Assembly: GCA_963815185.1 (NCBI GenBank)
Contig: CAWFGC010000006.1
Span: forward strand, 80,811-144,810
Direction: 5' to 3'
Length of the DNA stretch: 64,000 bases
From: SHZL01 sp963815185
GTDB lineage: Bacteria; Pseudomonadota; Gammaproteobacteria; Xanthomonadales; SZUA-36
How positions within the stretch are numbered: position 1 is the stretch's first letter; each line of letters begins with the position of its first letter. Positions 1 to 8,391 of the stretch are shown here, one piece after another. A model generated the notes under the pieces. That model did no database searches. It was given only the letters and a program-made list of their open reading frames with translations, and had not been told where the DNA came from. The position numbers and the translations under genes were made by a program.

Positions 1-44
1 CTCCCGCTGCGGGCACGTCCGGCATCCGGCTGGTGGACCGGCGA

Positions 45-824
45 TCAATCTCCCGGCAGCGGGTAAAACCGTGGTCCCTGCGTACTGGTGAGTTTTTCCA
101 CCGCGCAGCCATACAAACGCTGCAGGCTGGCTTCACTCAGCATTTGCCCGGTGGGGCCGGCACACCACTGGCCTTGCCCGAACAGCATGACGACGTGGCT
201 GCAATACCTGGCGGCCAGGTTGACATCGTGCAGGGCGGCAATAGCCCCGGCGGTGCCGGCCCCCACCGTCCGGTCCCGGATCATACCCATGATCCGGATC
301 TGGTGTCGCAAGTCGAGATGATTGGTCGGTTCGTCCAGGAGCATGATGTCCGGCTCTTGTACCAGCAGGGCAGCAAAGGCCAGACGCCGGGCTTCTCCGC
401 CAGAGAGTCCGGTAACGCTGCGATCGACGAAGCCATCGAGATCGACGGCGGCCAGAGCAGCCACGGCCTTGTCGATGTCTGCAGGACCCTCACGTTGCCA
501 ATAGCCCAGGTGCGGATGCCTTCCGGTGAGCGCAATCTGCATGACGCTGGAATCGAAAACATATGCGGTATGTTGTTGCAGCATGCCGATATGGCGCGCC
601 AGAATTCTGCCGGGCAGTTGAGCGATTGCACGCGATTCGAGCAACACCTGCCCGGCATTCGGGGGCCGCAGACCGGCAAGGCATTTGAGCAGAGTGGTCT
701 TGCCCACACCGTTCGACCCCAGCAGTCCCCATAGACTGCCCGGCGCCAATTCCAGATTGAAATCCGTAACGACCTTGATGCCGGCGATGGTCAAATCGAC
801 GTGACGACAACTCAAATGCGTCAT
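45..824 (-). CDS. ABC transporter ATP-binding protein, BtuD/FecE type
   Basis: Cytoplasmic ATPase of an importer for vitamin B12, haem or an iron-siderophore. The 259-residue product has Walker A GSNGVGKTT near residues 36-44, a Q-loop near 83, the signature LSGGEARR at 140-147, Walker B IMLLDEPT at 160-167 and the switch histidine near 199. The partner permease lies just upstream on the same strand, but a 344-bp inverted-repeat element separates the two genes. No substrate-binding protein or TonB receptor for it is visible, so the substrate is not settled. The length is normal for the family and the ATG start is well placed. Confidence 0.9.
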   Translation of the reverse strand: MTHLSCRHVDLTIAGIKVVTDFNLELAPGSLWGLLGSNGVGKTTLLKCLAGLRPPNAGQVLLESRAIAQLPGRILARHIGMLQQHTAYVFDSSVMQIALTGRHPHLGYWQREGPADIDKAVAALAAVDLDGFVDRSVTGLSGGEARRLAFAALLVQEPDIMLLDEPTNHLDLRHQIRIMGMIRDRTVGAGTAGAIAALHDVNLAARYCSHVVMLFGQGQWCAGPTGQMLSEASLQRLYGCAVEKLTSTQGPRFYPLPGD

Positions 825-831
825 TGTTTTT

Positions 832-1175
832 AGGAGCCTCTGATCTATTATACGCGGGCGCGACGGAGTCTTTGCGGGATGCTCCGCTCCGGCTCTGGTG
901 AGCGCGGTTTGGTCACTCCAAATGAGCGAGCCGGAACGGGGCGGAGCGCCCGCAAAGGCCCGTCCCAGTCGGGTTTCGCCGCAAAAGCCGCATCTCGCAC
1001 GTTTCTTGCCTCGGCCGTAGCGCTGCTACTGTCACGCGCAACGGCATTCCGGGGGCACTTTTTTCGCCTTCGGCGAAAGTCGCTCCCCCTGCATCGCCTG
1101 CGCTCGGCTCGCTCCGCACGAGCTGCGGCTTTTTCGGCAGAAACGCGCTCCGTGCATAATAGATCAGAGGCTCCT
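832..1175. repeat. 344-bp inverted-repeat (MITE-like) element between permease and ATPase
   Basis: Perfect 20-bp terminal inverted repeats lie at 832-851 and 1156-1175. The interior is GC-rich and full of nested palindromes: arms near 872-889 and 943-960, a near-central hairpin GTAGCGCTGCTAC at 1017-1029, and a hairpin from GGGGG at 1051 to CCCCC at 1089 that recurs near 34900. No convincing coding sequence is inside. The right repeat contains the TGA stop and last residues of the permease gene; the left repeat lies just upstream of the ATPase start. It looks like a non-autonomous element inserted between two co-transcribed genes. No target-site duplication was identified. Confidence 0.75.
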
Positions 1176-2150
1176 TAGCTTCGCCCGATTCAGCAACAAC
1201 AGGAAAAGCGGCACGCCCAGCAGCGCGGTGACCACACCGACGGGCAACTGCCGCGGTGCCAGCACCGTTCGCGCCAGGGTATCGGAAACGACCAGGAACA
1301 GGCCGCCAAAAAGGGTCGCGGCAGGTAACAATACCCGGTGATCGGAACCAACCAGCAGGCGCATCAGGTGCGGCACAATCAGGCCCACAAAGCCGATGTT
1401 GCCGGCGATCGATACCGCGGCCGCGGTCAGGATGGATGCCAAGAGATAAACGATCCAGAGCAGTCTCCGGGTAGGCTCGCCCAGCAAGCGAGCCGTCGTC
1501 TCACCCATCGCGAGCACATTGAGGCTGCGTGCCAGGCCCAGGCAAAACAAAAAGATGATCGCCAGGGTCAGAGCGGCCCAGATCGGGGCCCTGGCGTAAC
1601 CCAGGTCTCCAATCAACCAGAACAGCATGCCGCGCAGACTGCTGTCGCTGCCCAGCGCCAATACCAGGCTGATCAGGGCGGTCCAGCCTGAAGCGGTCAC
1701 GACGCCGGTCAGGAGCAGGCGGGTCGTGCTCCATGGCCCTTCGCCGCGGGCCAGTCCAAACACCAGGATGATCGAAACCAGGGATCCGGCCAATGCGAGC
1801 AGCGGAATGAAAGCCACGGCAATACCCACTGTCATACCCAATAGCGCCGCAAACGCGGCCCCGCCGGAGACGCCGAGGATATAGGGATCCGCCAGCGGAT
1901 TTCGCAAAAGAACCTGCATCAGGCAGCCGGACAGCGAAAGCAAGGCGCCAACGGTCCAGGCAGCCAGCGCTCGCGGTATACGCAAACGCCACAGCAATTC
2001 TCCGTATTCCGCCTGGGGATCCACCAGGGATTGCAGCCATTGATGCATGCTGAGCGAGACGGATCCGGTTGCGGACGCCAGCAGCAAGGCGGCCAGCGAA
2101 AGCAACAGTAGCGAGAGTATCAGCAGGCGTTTGAGCGCTGTTGGCATCAT
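1164..2150 (-). CDS. FecCD/BtuC-family ABC transporter permease
   Basis: Inner-membrane permease of a B12 or iron-siderophore importer. The 328-residue protein is strongly hydrophobic with about nine to ten predicted membrane segments. It carries the family's conserved stretches: RIPRALAAWTVGALLSLSG near residues 57-75, NPLADPYILGVSGGA near 84-98, and GNIGFVGLIVPHLMR near 250-264. It is the natural partner of the ATPase at 45-824. Its last residues and TGA stop lie in the terminal repeat of the intervening element, so the original C-terminus may have been changed by insertion. Confidence 0.9.
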   Translation of the reverse strand: MMPTALKRLLILSLLLLSLAALLLASATGSVSLSMHQWLQSLVDPQAEYGELLWRLRIPRALAAWTVGALLSLSGCLMQVLLRNPLADPYILGVSGGAAFAALLGMTVGIAVAFIPLLALAGSLVSIILVFGLARGEGPWSTTRLLLTGVVTASGWTALISLVLALGSDSSLRGMLFWLIGDLGYARAPIWAALTLAIIFLFCLGLARSLNVLAMGETTARLLGEPTRRLLWIVYLLASILTAAAVSIAGNIGFVGLIVPHLMRLLVGSDHRVLLPAATLFGGLFLVVSDTLARTVLAPRQLPVGVVTALLGVPLFLLLLNRAKLRSL

Positions 2151-2265
2151 GGGGAAGAAACGATTAACATTCTTAGGGCCGGGAAGGCTAGCAAAGTAAC
2201 ATCACGAATACCGGTAGGCAACAGACCCCTGGATGGCTTGAACACATTTTCTGGACGAAGTACTG

Positions 2266-2760
2266 ATGATAGATCCCGACGGCTATCGCCCCAATGTTGG
2301 CATCGTATTACTGAACAACGATCGGCGGGTGTTTTGGGCGCAGCGCGTGAATAACGACGGCTGGCAGTTTCCACAAGGGGGAATGCACACCGACGAAACT
2401 CCGGTGGAGGCCATGTACCGCGAACTGCAGGAAGAGACCGGTTTGCTTCCTTTGCATGTCGATTTGTTGGGAAGCACGCCGGGCTGGTTGCGCTATCGCT
2501 TGCCGCGCCGTTACCAGAGACAATTCAGCAAACCGCTGTGTATCGGTCAGAAACAGGTTTGGTTTCTGCTGCGCTTTCTGGCCGATGATTCAGCCTTCAG
2601 TCTGAACCGTTCCGAAGAGCCGGAATTCTGCGATTACCGTTGGGTCGATTTCTGGTACCCGGCGGAGAACGTGATTACTTTCAAACGGCGGGTTTACCGC
2701 AAAGCGCTTTCCTTACTGGAACCCCTGGCAGAAAATCCGGGCAGTGCAAGCGGTGGGTAA
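2266..2760 (+). CDS. rppH: RNA pyrophosphohydrolase RppH (Nudix)
   Basis: Removes pyrophosphate from the 5' end of triphosphorylated mRNA, starting 5'-end-dependent decay. The 164-residue protein has the Nudix box beginning GGMHTDETPVEAM near residue 38 and continuing to the REL-EET-G motif, which binds the metal. The start MIDPDGYRPNVGI and the following WAQR and WQFPQGG stretches are typical of RppH rather than other Nudix hydrolases. It is close to the usual gammaproteobacterial length. The next gene's GTG start overlaps its 3' end. Confidence 0.95.
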   Translation: MIDPDGYRPNVGIVLLNNDRRVFWAQRVNNDGWQFPQGGMHTDETPVEAMYRELQEETGLLPLHVDLLGSTPGWLRYRLPRRYQRQFSKPLCIGQKQVWFLLRFLADDSAFSLNRSEEPEFCDYRWVDFWYPAENVITFKRRVYRKALSLLEPLAENPGSASGG

Positions 2761-4177
2761 TGTAGCAGTTCGCTCGAAGCATGCCTGGATCATCGCGCTG
2801 TGCCTGGTTCTGCCGGGCGCTTGTGATCAGGACCAATCCGGCAAGGATGTATCAGCCAACATCGGTCAATTGCAAACCCAGGCGCTGCACAGTGATTTGG
2901 CCTGGTCCCTGTTACAGGCGCTGACCACCGAAGTCGGACCCCGAATGGCTGGCAGCGGGGGTGACCCGCGCGCCGTCGAGTGGGCAAAAACCCTTATGGA
3001 ATCGATGGGTTTTGACCGGGTGTGGACTGAGCCCGTCAGTTTTCCCCGTTGGCGCAGAGGCGCTGAAAGCGCCTATTTGTCGACCGGCTATCGACTGCCG
3101 CTGGCAGTTACGGCTTTGGGTGGCAGCCCGGGCACCGGGGGCTTGCTGCAGGGTGACGTTGTGCACTTTCCTGATCTGCAGGCGCTGATTGACGCACCGC
3201 CGGGCCAGGTCAGGGGAAAGATTGTTTTTATCAGCGCCAGGATGGAACCCGCCAGGGACGGAAGCGATTATGGAAGAGTCGTCGCAGGGCGCAAGGAAGG
3301 GCCCTATGTTGCGGCGGAAAAAGGCGCGTTGGCATTGATCATCCGGTCGGTTGGAACCGATCACAACCGCCTGGCCCACACCGGCATGATGGCGAAGGAC
3401 AAGGGGCGTGCGGCGGTGCCGTCAGCAGCCATTTCCAATCCCGATGCCGACCTGCTCGAATCCATAATCGAATCCGGCAGGCCAGTGCATCTGGAACTGA
3501 ATCTCGACTGTGGCTTCGATGGGGCCGCAAGTTCTTACAATGTGATCGGCGAGATCACTGGCAGCGACCCCGACGCCGGCTACTTCATGCTTGGAGCCCA
3601 TCTTGATTCCTGGGATCTGGGTACCGGTGCGATTGACGATGGTGCCGGAGTGGCGATTGTCATCGCCGCTGCAAAAATGATTGCAGACCTGCCGCAAAGA
3701 ACCCACCGTGGCTTGCGCGTCGTCCTGTTCGCCAACGAAGAACAGGGCATCTATGGCGGCCGGGAGTATGCGAGGATGCACAAACACGAGTTGGATATGC
3801 ATATCGCGGGCGCGGAATCGGATCTTGGCAGCGGCCGGGTATATCGCTTGGCTGCGGCTGTCAGCGAGCAGGCGCGGTCAGCGATCGATGAACTCGCGCG
3901 CAATCTTTCTGCGCTGGGGATCTCATACGATGCCTCCCTTGCCGCAACGGGCGGCGCCGATGTCGGACAGATGCGTGCACTGGGCATGCCGGTTATCGAT
4001 TTGAAGCAGGACGCCAGTGCCTATTTCGATGTACATCACACGGCAAATGACACCCTGGACAAGGTGGATCCGGATGACTTGAGACAAAATGTTGCTGCCT
4101 GGGTCACCCTGGCCTGGTTCATGGCCGAATCAAATGTCAGCTTCGGCCCCATTGCCATTTCCAAAGCGGAGGATTGA
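2744..4177 (+). CDS. M28-family zinc metallopeptidase, probable lipoprotein
   Basis: Probable periplasmic aminopeptidase or carboxypeptidase with a co-catalytic dinuclear zinc site. A hydrophobic N-terminus ends in a lipobox-like LPGAC (Cys27), suggesting a lipoprotein. A protease-associated-type insertion occupies roughly 120-260. The M28 zinc ligands are visible: HLDSWD (His286, Asp288), IDDGAG (Asp298), NEEQG (Glu332/333), ESD (Asp360) and a C-terminal DVHHT histidine. The GTG start at 2744 overlaps rppH by 17 bp, implying co-transcription. A downstream GTG at 2753 is also possible. The overall layout resembles carboxypeptidase Q-like enzymes; specificity is unknown. Confidence 0.85.
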   Translation: MQAVGNVAVRSKHAWIIALCLVLPGACDQDQSGKDVSANIGQLQTQALHSDLAWSLLQALTTEVGPRMAGSGGDPRAVEWAKTLMESMGFDRVWTEPVSFPRWRRGAESAYLSTGYRLPLAVTALGGSPGTGGLLQGDVVHFPDLQALIDAPPGQVRGKIVFISARMEPARDGSDYGRVVAGRKEGPYVAAEKGALALIIRSVGTDHNRLAHTGMMAKDKGRAAVPSAAISNPDADLLESIIESGRPVHLELNLDCGFDGAASSYNVIGEITGSDPDAGYFMLGAHLDSWDLGTGAIDDGAGVAIVIAAAKMIADLPQRTHRGLRVVLFANEEQGIYGGREYARMHKHELDMHIAGAESDLGSGRVYRLAAAVSEQARSAIDELARNLSALGISYDASLAATGGADVGQMRALGMPVIDLKQDASAYFDVHHTANDTLDKVDPDDLRQNVAAWVTLAWFMAESNVSFGPIAISKAED

Positions 4178-4209
4178 CTTGCGTTGACCCGACCGCGTCG
4201 GCAAAAGCT

Positions 4210-4241
4210 AATTGACAATCATTCTCATTTGGGTTTATGCT
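4210..4241 (+). promoter_or_regulatory. Fur-box-overlapped sigma70 promoter of bfd
   Basis: A -35 TTGACA at 4212-4217 and a -10 TATGCT at 4236-4241 are separated by 18 bp. The stretch around 4210-4230 (core GACAATCATTCTCATTT) closely matches the Fur operator consensus GATAATGATAATCATTATC and covers the -35 box. Repression by Fur under iron-replete conditions fits the downstream bacterioferritin-associated ferredoxin gene. Confidence 0.75.
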
Positions 4242-4281
4242 AAGCGCACCGATCAGCAGGAAATTTTTCAGGTTTTGGGCT

Positions 4282-4497
4282 ATGTACATTTGTCTTTGCC
4301 ATGGAGTGACCGATTCCGCCATCCGCACGGCAGTGCGCAATGGCGCCCGGTCGTATGGGCAACTGAGTTTCATGACCGGATGTGGAACCCAATGCGGTAG
4401 TTGTGCGGCGGAAGCGAAATCCTTGCTCAAAGAGTCCCTCGAAGCACGCGAATTGCGGGAAATCGAAACACCACTCCAATTATTCAGCGCGGCCTGA
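4282..4497 (+). CDS. bfd: Bacterioferritin-associated ferredoxin Bfd
   Basis: Small [2Fe-2S] protein that reduces the haem of bacterioferritin so that stored iron can be released. The 71-residue product starts MYICLCHGVTD, with Cys4, Cys6, Cys38 and Cys41 in the Bfd pattern and an extra Cys34. The ATG at 4282 is preferred because it places the first cysteine at residue 4, as in the family; the frame is open further upstream but that would add an unrelated leader. It lies upstream of bfr and behind a Fur-box promoter, consistent with induction by iron starvation. Confidence 0.93.
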   Translation: MYICLCHGVTDSAIRTAVRNGARSYGQLSFMTGCGTQCGSCAAEAKSLLKESLEARELREIETPLQLFSAA

Positions 4498-4617
4498 GGC
4501 ATTTTCCGGCTTTTTCTTGCTCCCGCGCCCGGGTCCCGGCCGCATTTCAGCACGAATTCATTCTTCATAGTAGAATCATTCAGGGTCCGGACGCGTGATT
4601 ACGGGAGACATGAATAG

Positions 4618-5091
4618 ATGAAGGGCGACAAAAAGGTCATAGAATTTTTAAATGCAGTGTTGCGGAACGAACTTACCGCAATCAATCAGTATTTCCTGCA
4701 CTCGCGCATGTTCAGGGATTGGGGTCTGACTGTGCTGGCCGACCATGAGCACCATGAGTCGGTCGACGAAATGAAACACGCCGATCAGTTGATTGAACGT
4801 GCCTTGTTCCTTGAAGGATTGCCCAATCTGCAAGACCTCGGAAAATTGATGATCGGTGAGCACACGCAGGAAATCCTGGAGTGCGACCTGCGTTTGGAAA
4901 TGGACGCCTTGCCTGTTTTGCGTGAAGCCATCGTTTACTGCGAGTCGGTAAAGGATTTCGTCAGCCGGGACCTGTTCGACCACATTCTGAACTCGGAGGA
5001 AGAACATGTCGATTGGCTGGAAACCCAGTTGCAACTGATCGGCAAGGTCGGCATCGAAAATTATCTTCAGTCACAAATGAAAACTGCTTGA
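4618..5091 (+). CDS. bfr: Bacterioferritin
   Basis: Iron-storage protein forming a 24-subunit haem-containing shell with ferroxidase activity. All key residues can be placed in the 157-residue sequence: haem ligand Met52 and ferroxidase ligands Glu18, Glu51, His54, Glu94, Glu127 and His130. The length equals the family norm. A purine-rich GGGAGA lies nine bases before the ATG. It follows bfd by about 120 bp, the usual partner arrangement. Confidence 0.96.
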   Translation: MKGDKKVIEFLNAVLRNELTAINQYFLHSRMFRDWGLTVLADHEHHESVDEMKHADQLIERALFLEGLPNLQDLGKLMIGEHTQEILECDLRLEMDALPVLREAIVYCESVKDFVSRDLFDHILNSEEEHVDWLETQLQLIGKVGIENYLQSQMKTA

Positions 5092-5137
5092 GCCGGCGTT
5101 GAGGCATCAAGCGTCAATCCGCATTTGAAAGTGGCCT

Positions 5138-5689
5138 ATGTTCAATCAAACCAGCCAACCCTGTACCTTCGAAAGAGATTGTGACGTTGTCATGATTCCG
5201 TCGGGCGATATGGTTACGATGCCAGCGGGCACGGTCGGCTATATCACGCAGGCACTTGGCGGCAGTTTCAGCGTATTCGTCGATGGCAACCTTTTTCGAG
5301 TAGCGGGCACGGACGCAGATGCGATTGGCAAGGAACCGGTGCTGCCACCCAGTTTGCCGGAAAATGCCACGGACGATGATGTTGAAAAATTGCTGTGGGA
5401 CCAATTGAAAACCTGCTATGACCCTGAAATCCCGGTAAATATTGTCGATCTTGGACTGGTTTACAACTGCGAGATGGAGGTGAATGAAGCGGGGCAGCGG
5501 GTGGTTTCGGTGCAAATTACGCTGACGGCCCCTGGGTGTGGCATGGGCGACATCCTGGTGGACGATGTCCGGTCCAAACTGGAATTGGTTCCAACGGTCA
5601 GCCGCGTCGATGTCTCACTGACCTTTGACCCGCCCTGGAATCACACCATGATGTCCGATGTGGCCCGTCTGGAAACCGGCATGTTCTGA
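5138..5689 (+). CDS. sufT: SufT-like Fe-S cluster assembly protein (MIP18/DUF59)
   Basis: Probable iron-sulfur cluster maturation factor. The 183-residue protein has an N-terminal extension (about 1-75) with TMPAGTVGYITQALGGSF, characteristic of SufT, followed by a DUF59 domain with DPEIPVNIVDLGLVYN and the cysteine motif APGCGMG. It sits 46 bp after bfr in an iron-handling cluster, consistent with a role in iron/Fe-S homeostasis. The rest of the suf operon is not in the window. The family call is firm; the exact client proteins are unknown. Confidence 0.88.
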   Translation: MFNQTSQPCTFERDCDVVMIPSGDMVTMPAGTVGYITQALGGSFSVFVDGNLFRVAGTDADAIGKEPVLPPSLPENATDDDVEKLLWDQLKTCYDPEIPVNIVDLGLVYNCEMEVNEAGQRVVSVQITLTAPGCGMGDILVDDVRSKLELVPTVSRVDVSLTFDPPWNHTMMSDVARLETGMF

Positions 5690-5734
5690 ATATGACCTGG
5701 CCTGCATGCATGTTGCAGGATGGTTGCGCGGATC

Positions 5735-7480
5735 TTAAGCCCGCTCGAGTTCGGCAGTGATACTGTGGCACTCCTCGATCAGTATTGAAGGCGTTCGTTT
5801 TCCGTAGGTGTGGAAGTAATGGATGATTTCTGCGAGCTCACCGTGCCAGGCGTTCGGGCGTATTTCCAGTAAGGCGTCCAGGGTCTCCGGGGCGATATCG
5901 ATGCCATTCACATTCAGGGAATCTGCAGCAGGCACCAGCCCAACGGGCGTCTCGACGGCTTCTGCTTCTCCCGTGCAACGGCGGATAATCCAATCGAGAA
6001 CGCGCAGGTTGTCACCAAAGCCCGGCCACATATAAGCACCATCCCGGTCCCGGCGAAACCAGTTGACATGGAAGATCTTCGGCAGATTGCGGGATTTTTC
6101 GGCAAAACTCAGCCAGTGCGCCCAGTAGTCACCAAAGTTGTAACCGCAAAATGGCAGCATTGCCATCGGGTCACGCCGTACCATGCCAACTTCCCCGGTT
6201 GCTGCGGCGGTAGTTTCCGACGCCATCGCGGCGCCAACCAAAACGCCGTGCTGCCATGACCTGCTCTCCATGACCAAGGGTACGAGACGTTCCCGGCGGC
6301 CGCCGAAGATAATCGCGGATAAGGGCACGCCGTTGGCTGCCTCGGATTCTGCCGTGTAGGATGGACAACGGGAAATGGAAACGGTGAAACGCGAATTCGG
6401 ATGTGCAGCGGGTCCGGTGGCGGCATCGAACGGCCGGCCTCGCCAGTCGGTAACCGGCTCACCCACACCTTTACCTTCCCACCACGGCTGATTGTCGGCA
6501 GTGAGACCCACGTTGGTAAATATCGTGTCGCGATTCAACATGGCCAAAGCATTGGGATTGGTTTTGGCGCTGGTGCCGGGAGCCACGCCGAAGAATCCCG
6601 CTTCGGGATTGATTGCCCAGAGCCGACCGTCTTCGCCGGGACGCATCCAGCAAATGTCATCGCCGATGGTCCATACTTTCCACCCCGGATAACTTGCCGG
6701 AGGAATGAGCATGGCCAGGTTGGTCTTGCCGCACGCGGAGGGAAAGGCTGCCGCCACGTAATGCACCTCACCGGCGGGGTTTTCAATGCCGACGATCAAC
6801 ATGTGTTCCGCCAGCCAACCCTCCGAAAGAGCCTGGTGACTGGCGATGCGCAACGCATGACACTTCTTTCCCAGCAGCGCATTGCCACCATAACCGGAGC
6901 CGAAACTCTGGATTTCCAGGTCTTCCGGAAAATGCATGATGAACCGGTTTTCCGGATCCAGGTTGCCGACCGAGTGCAGGCCTTTGACAAAAAGTTTCTC
7001 GCGCTCGATGCGGCGCAATGCAGCATCGCCCATGCGTGTCATCAGGTACATGTTGACCACGACATAGGGACTGTCAGTAATCTCCACACCGCACCGCGAG
7101 AGCGGTGAATCGATGGGACCCATGCAATACGGGATGACATACAGCGTGCGGCCTTTCATGCATCCGGAAAAATTCTTCTGCAGCAGGGCCCGGGCTTCTG
7201 CCGGGTCCATCCAATTGTTGTTCGGGCCGGCGTCTTCTTCCACTGAGGTGCAAACAAAGGTGAGGTGTTCGACCCGGGCGACATCGGACGGGTCGGAGCG
7301 GTGCAGGTAGCAGCCCGGATGGGTTTCCTGGTTCAATTCAATCAGACTTCCGGTCTTGAGCTGCAGCTCGATCAGTTCCTGGTATTCCTCTTTTGAGCCA
7401 TCGCACCAATAAACTTTATCAGGCTGGGTCAGTGTGGCCACCTGGTCGACCCAGGATTGCAGTTCCGGAAGGCTGGTCAC
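5735..7480 (-). CDS. pckG: Phosphoenolpyruvate carboxykinase (GTP)
   Basis: Converts oxaloacetate plus GTP to phosphoenolpyruvate, CO2 and GDP, the entry step of gluconeogenesis. The 581-residue protein has the GTP-PEPCK kinase-1a loop FPSACGKTN at 246-254 with the hyper-reactive cysteine, the upstream FGSGYGGNALLGKKC region and the DICWMRPG metal/GTP region. The start is GTG (MTSLPELQ), with AAGGA about 8 bases upstream. It is convergent with sufT. The GTP-type enzyme, rather than the ATP-type of enterics, is consistent with a xanthomonad-like background. Confidence 0.95.
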   Translation of the reverse strand: MTSLPELQSWVDQVATLTQPDKVYWCDGSKEEYQELIELQLKTGSLIELNQETHPGCYLHRSDPSDVARVEHLTFVCTSVEEDAGPNNNWMDPAEARALLQKNFSGCMKGRTLYVIPYCMGPIDSPLSRCGVEITDSPYVVVNMYLMTRMGDAALRRIEREKLFVKGLHSVGNLDPENRFIMHFPEDLEIQSFGSGYGGNALLGKKCHALRIASHQALSEGWLAEHMLIVGIENPAGEVHYVAAAFPSACGKTNLAMLIPPASYPGWKVWTIGDDICWMRPGEDGRLWAINPEAGFFGVAPGTSAKTNPNALAMLNRDTIFTNVGLTADNQPWWEGKGVGEPVTDWRGRPFDAATGPAAHPNSRFTVSISRCPSYTAESEAANGVPLSAIIFGGRRERLVPLVMESRSWQHGVLVGAAMASETTAAATGEVGMVRRDPMAMLPFCGYNFGDYWAHWLSFAEKSRNLPKIFHVNWFRRDRDGAYMWPGFGDNLRVLDWIIRRCTGEAEAVETPVGLVPAADSLNVNGIDIAPETLDALLEIRPNAWHGELAEIIHYFHTYGKRTPSILIEECHSITAELERA

Positions 7481-7524
7481 AATTTCATCCTTTTTGAGTT
7501 GTGTATGATCTGGTCGCCGATATT

Positions 7525-8151
7525 CTAACGCGCTGAAGGAATAAGCGTTGCAATGACATGCTCGATATAGGCATCGAACTCGTCACTGCTCAGATTCGGC
7601 GTTTGGTGTTGGCGCTGCAACTGCAGGAATCCGAGATATACCGAATAGGTCAATCGGGCCTGGTTCCTGGCTTGTACTTCCGCCAGTCCCATTTCGCTAA
7701 AGGCTGCTGCGAGGTGCGCCATACGCCGATTTGCCACTCGTTCCAGCACAGGTTCCACCTGGGGATGGCCGGCTGCGGCGCAAAGAGCGCTGTACACTTC
7801 ATGCGTCAGTTTTTCTTTGCCCACGCGGCGGAAAAAGGAGATCAAACGATCGCGTGGATGATCGATTTCCCCCAGTGATTTGATCAGATTGCGGCGATCG
7901 TGTTCTTCCCATCGTTGCAATGCCTGTTCCAAAAGAGATTCGCGGCTCGAGAAATGCCAGTAAAAGCTGCCTTTGGTGATACCCATGCGCTTGGCCAGCG
8001 GTTCTATCGCCACGGCCTGAACCCCTTTTTCAGCGATGAGTTCCACCGCTGCCCGTTCCCAGTCAGCAGCCGACAATGTTGATCTTTCGCTCTTGTGTTG
8101 CGTTTTCGCAGCCACTGTTTCCCTCACGTGTTCACCTTCCGCCGTCAGCAC
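7525..8151 (-). CDS. TetR-family transcriptional regulator
   Basis: DNA-binding repressor of 208 residues. The N-terminal TetR helix-turn-helix spans about residues 28-75, including AVELIAEKGVQAVAIEPLA and GITKGSFYWHFSSRESLL. The C-terminal helical domain would bind the inducer. It is divergent from fadE, with a perfect palindrome over the fadE promoter between them, so it most likely represses fadE and itself in response to acyl-CoA or fatty acid. This role is inferred from context. An internal ATG could give a shorter N-terminus; the first 20 residues are not typical of the fold. Confidence 0.88.
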   Translation of the reverse strand: MLTAEGEHVRETVAAKTQHKSERSTLSAADWERAAVELIAEKGVQAVAIEPLAKRMGITKGSFYWHFSSRESLLEQALQRWEEHDRRNLIKSLGEIDHPRDRLISFFRRVGKEKLTHEVYSALCAAAGHPQVEPVLERVANRRMAHLAAAFSEMGLAEVQARNQARLTYSVYLGFLQLQRQHQTPNLSSDEFDAYIEHVIATLIPSAR

Positions 8152-8266
8152 GATAACAAGCCTTATCGGCCTCGATCAGCAACAACAATTGTATACACGC
8201 GCACCGAGCCCATCGCAAGCAGAATACCCAATCGCAAGTGAGTTTGGTATGGGCTTCAGTTCACTG

Positions 8267-8309
8267 TTGACTTGTGTTGCCGGGTTTTCCATACTGTACC
8301 GTATGGAAA
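8267..8309 (+). promoter_or_regulatory. fadE promoter with TetR-type operator
   Basis: The -35 box TTGACT (8267-8272) and -10 box CATACT (8290-8295) are 17 bp apart. The -10 lies in a perfect palindrome with arms TTTCCATAC (8286-8294) and GTATGGAAA (8301-8309) around a 6-bp spacer. The 24-bp size and position fit the operator of the divergent TetR regulator. A repressor bound here would block RNA polymerase. Confidence 0.7.
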
Positions 8310-8391
8310 TGGGCTTTTGCTGAGCCTGGATCAATGGCGATGGGTTTATACGCGGCCGGTCGCCCTGGACAAACCCGGGGGGAGAATTGAC

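Noticed and set aside
1..44. Start of another gene after the ATPase at the left edge
   Set aside because: A possible ATG lies on the minus strand, but too little sequence is present to support a gene.
879..1178. A 99-codon open frame inside the 344-bp element that could be read as a small transposase or peptide gene
   Set aside because: Its content follows palindromic GC-rich DNA, has no recognisable motif or ribosome-binding site, and runs through the right terminal repeat.
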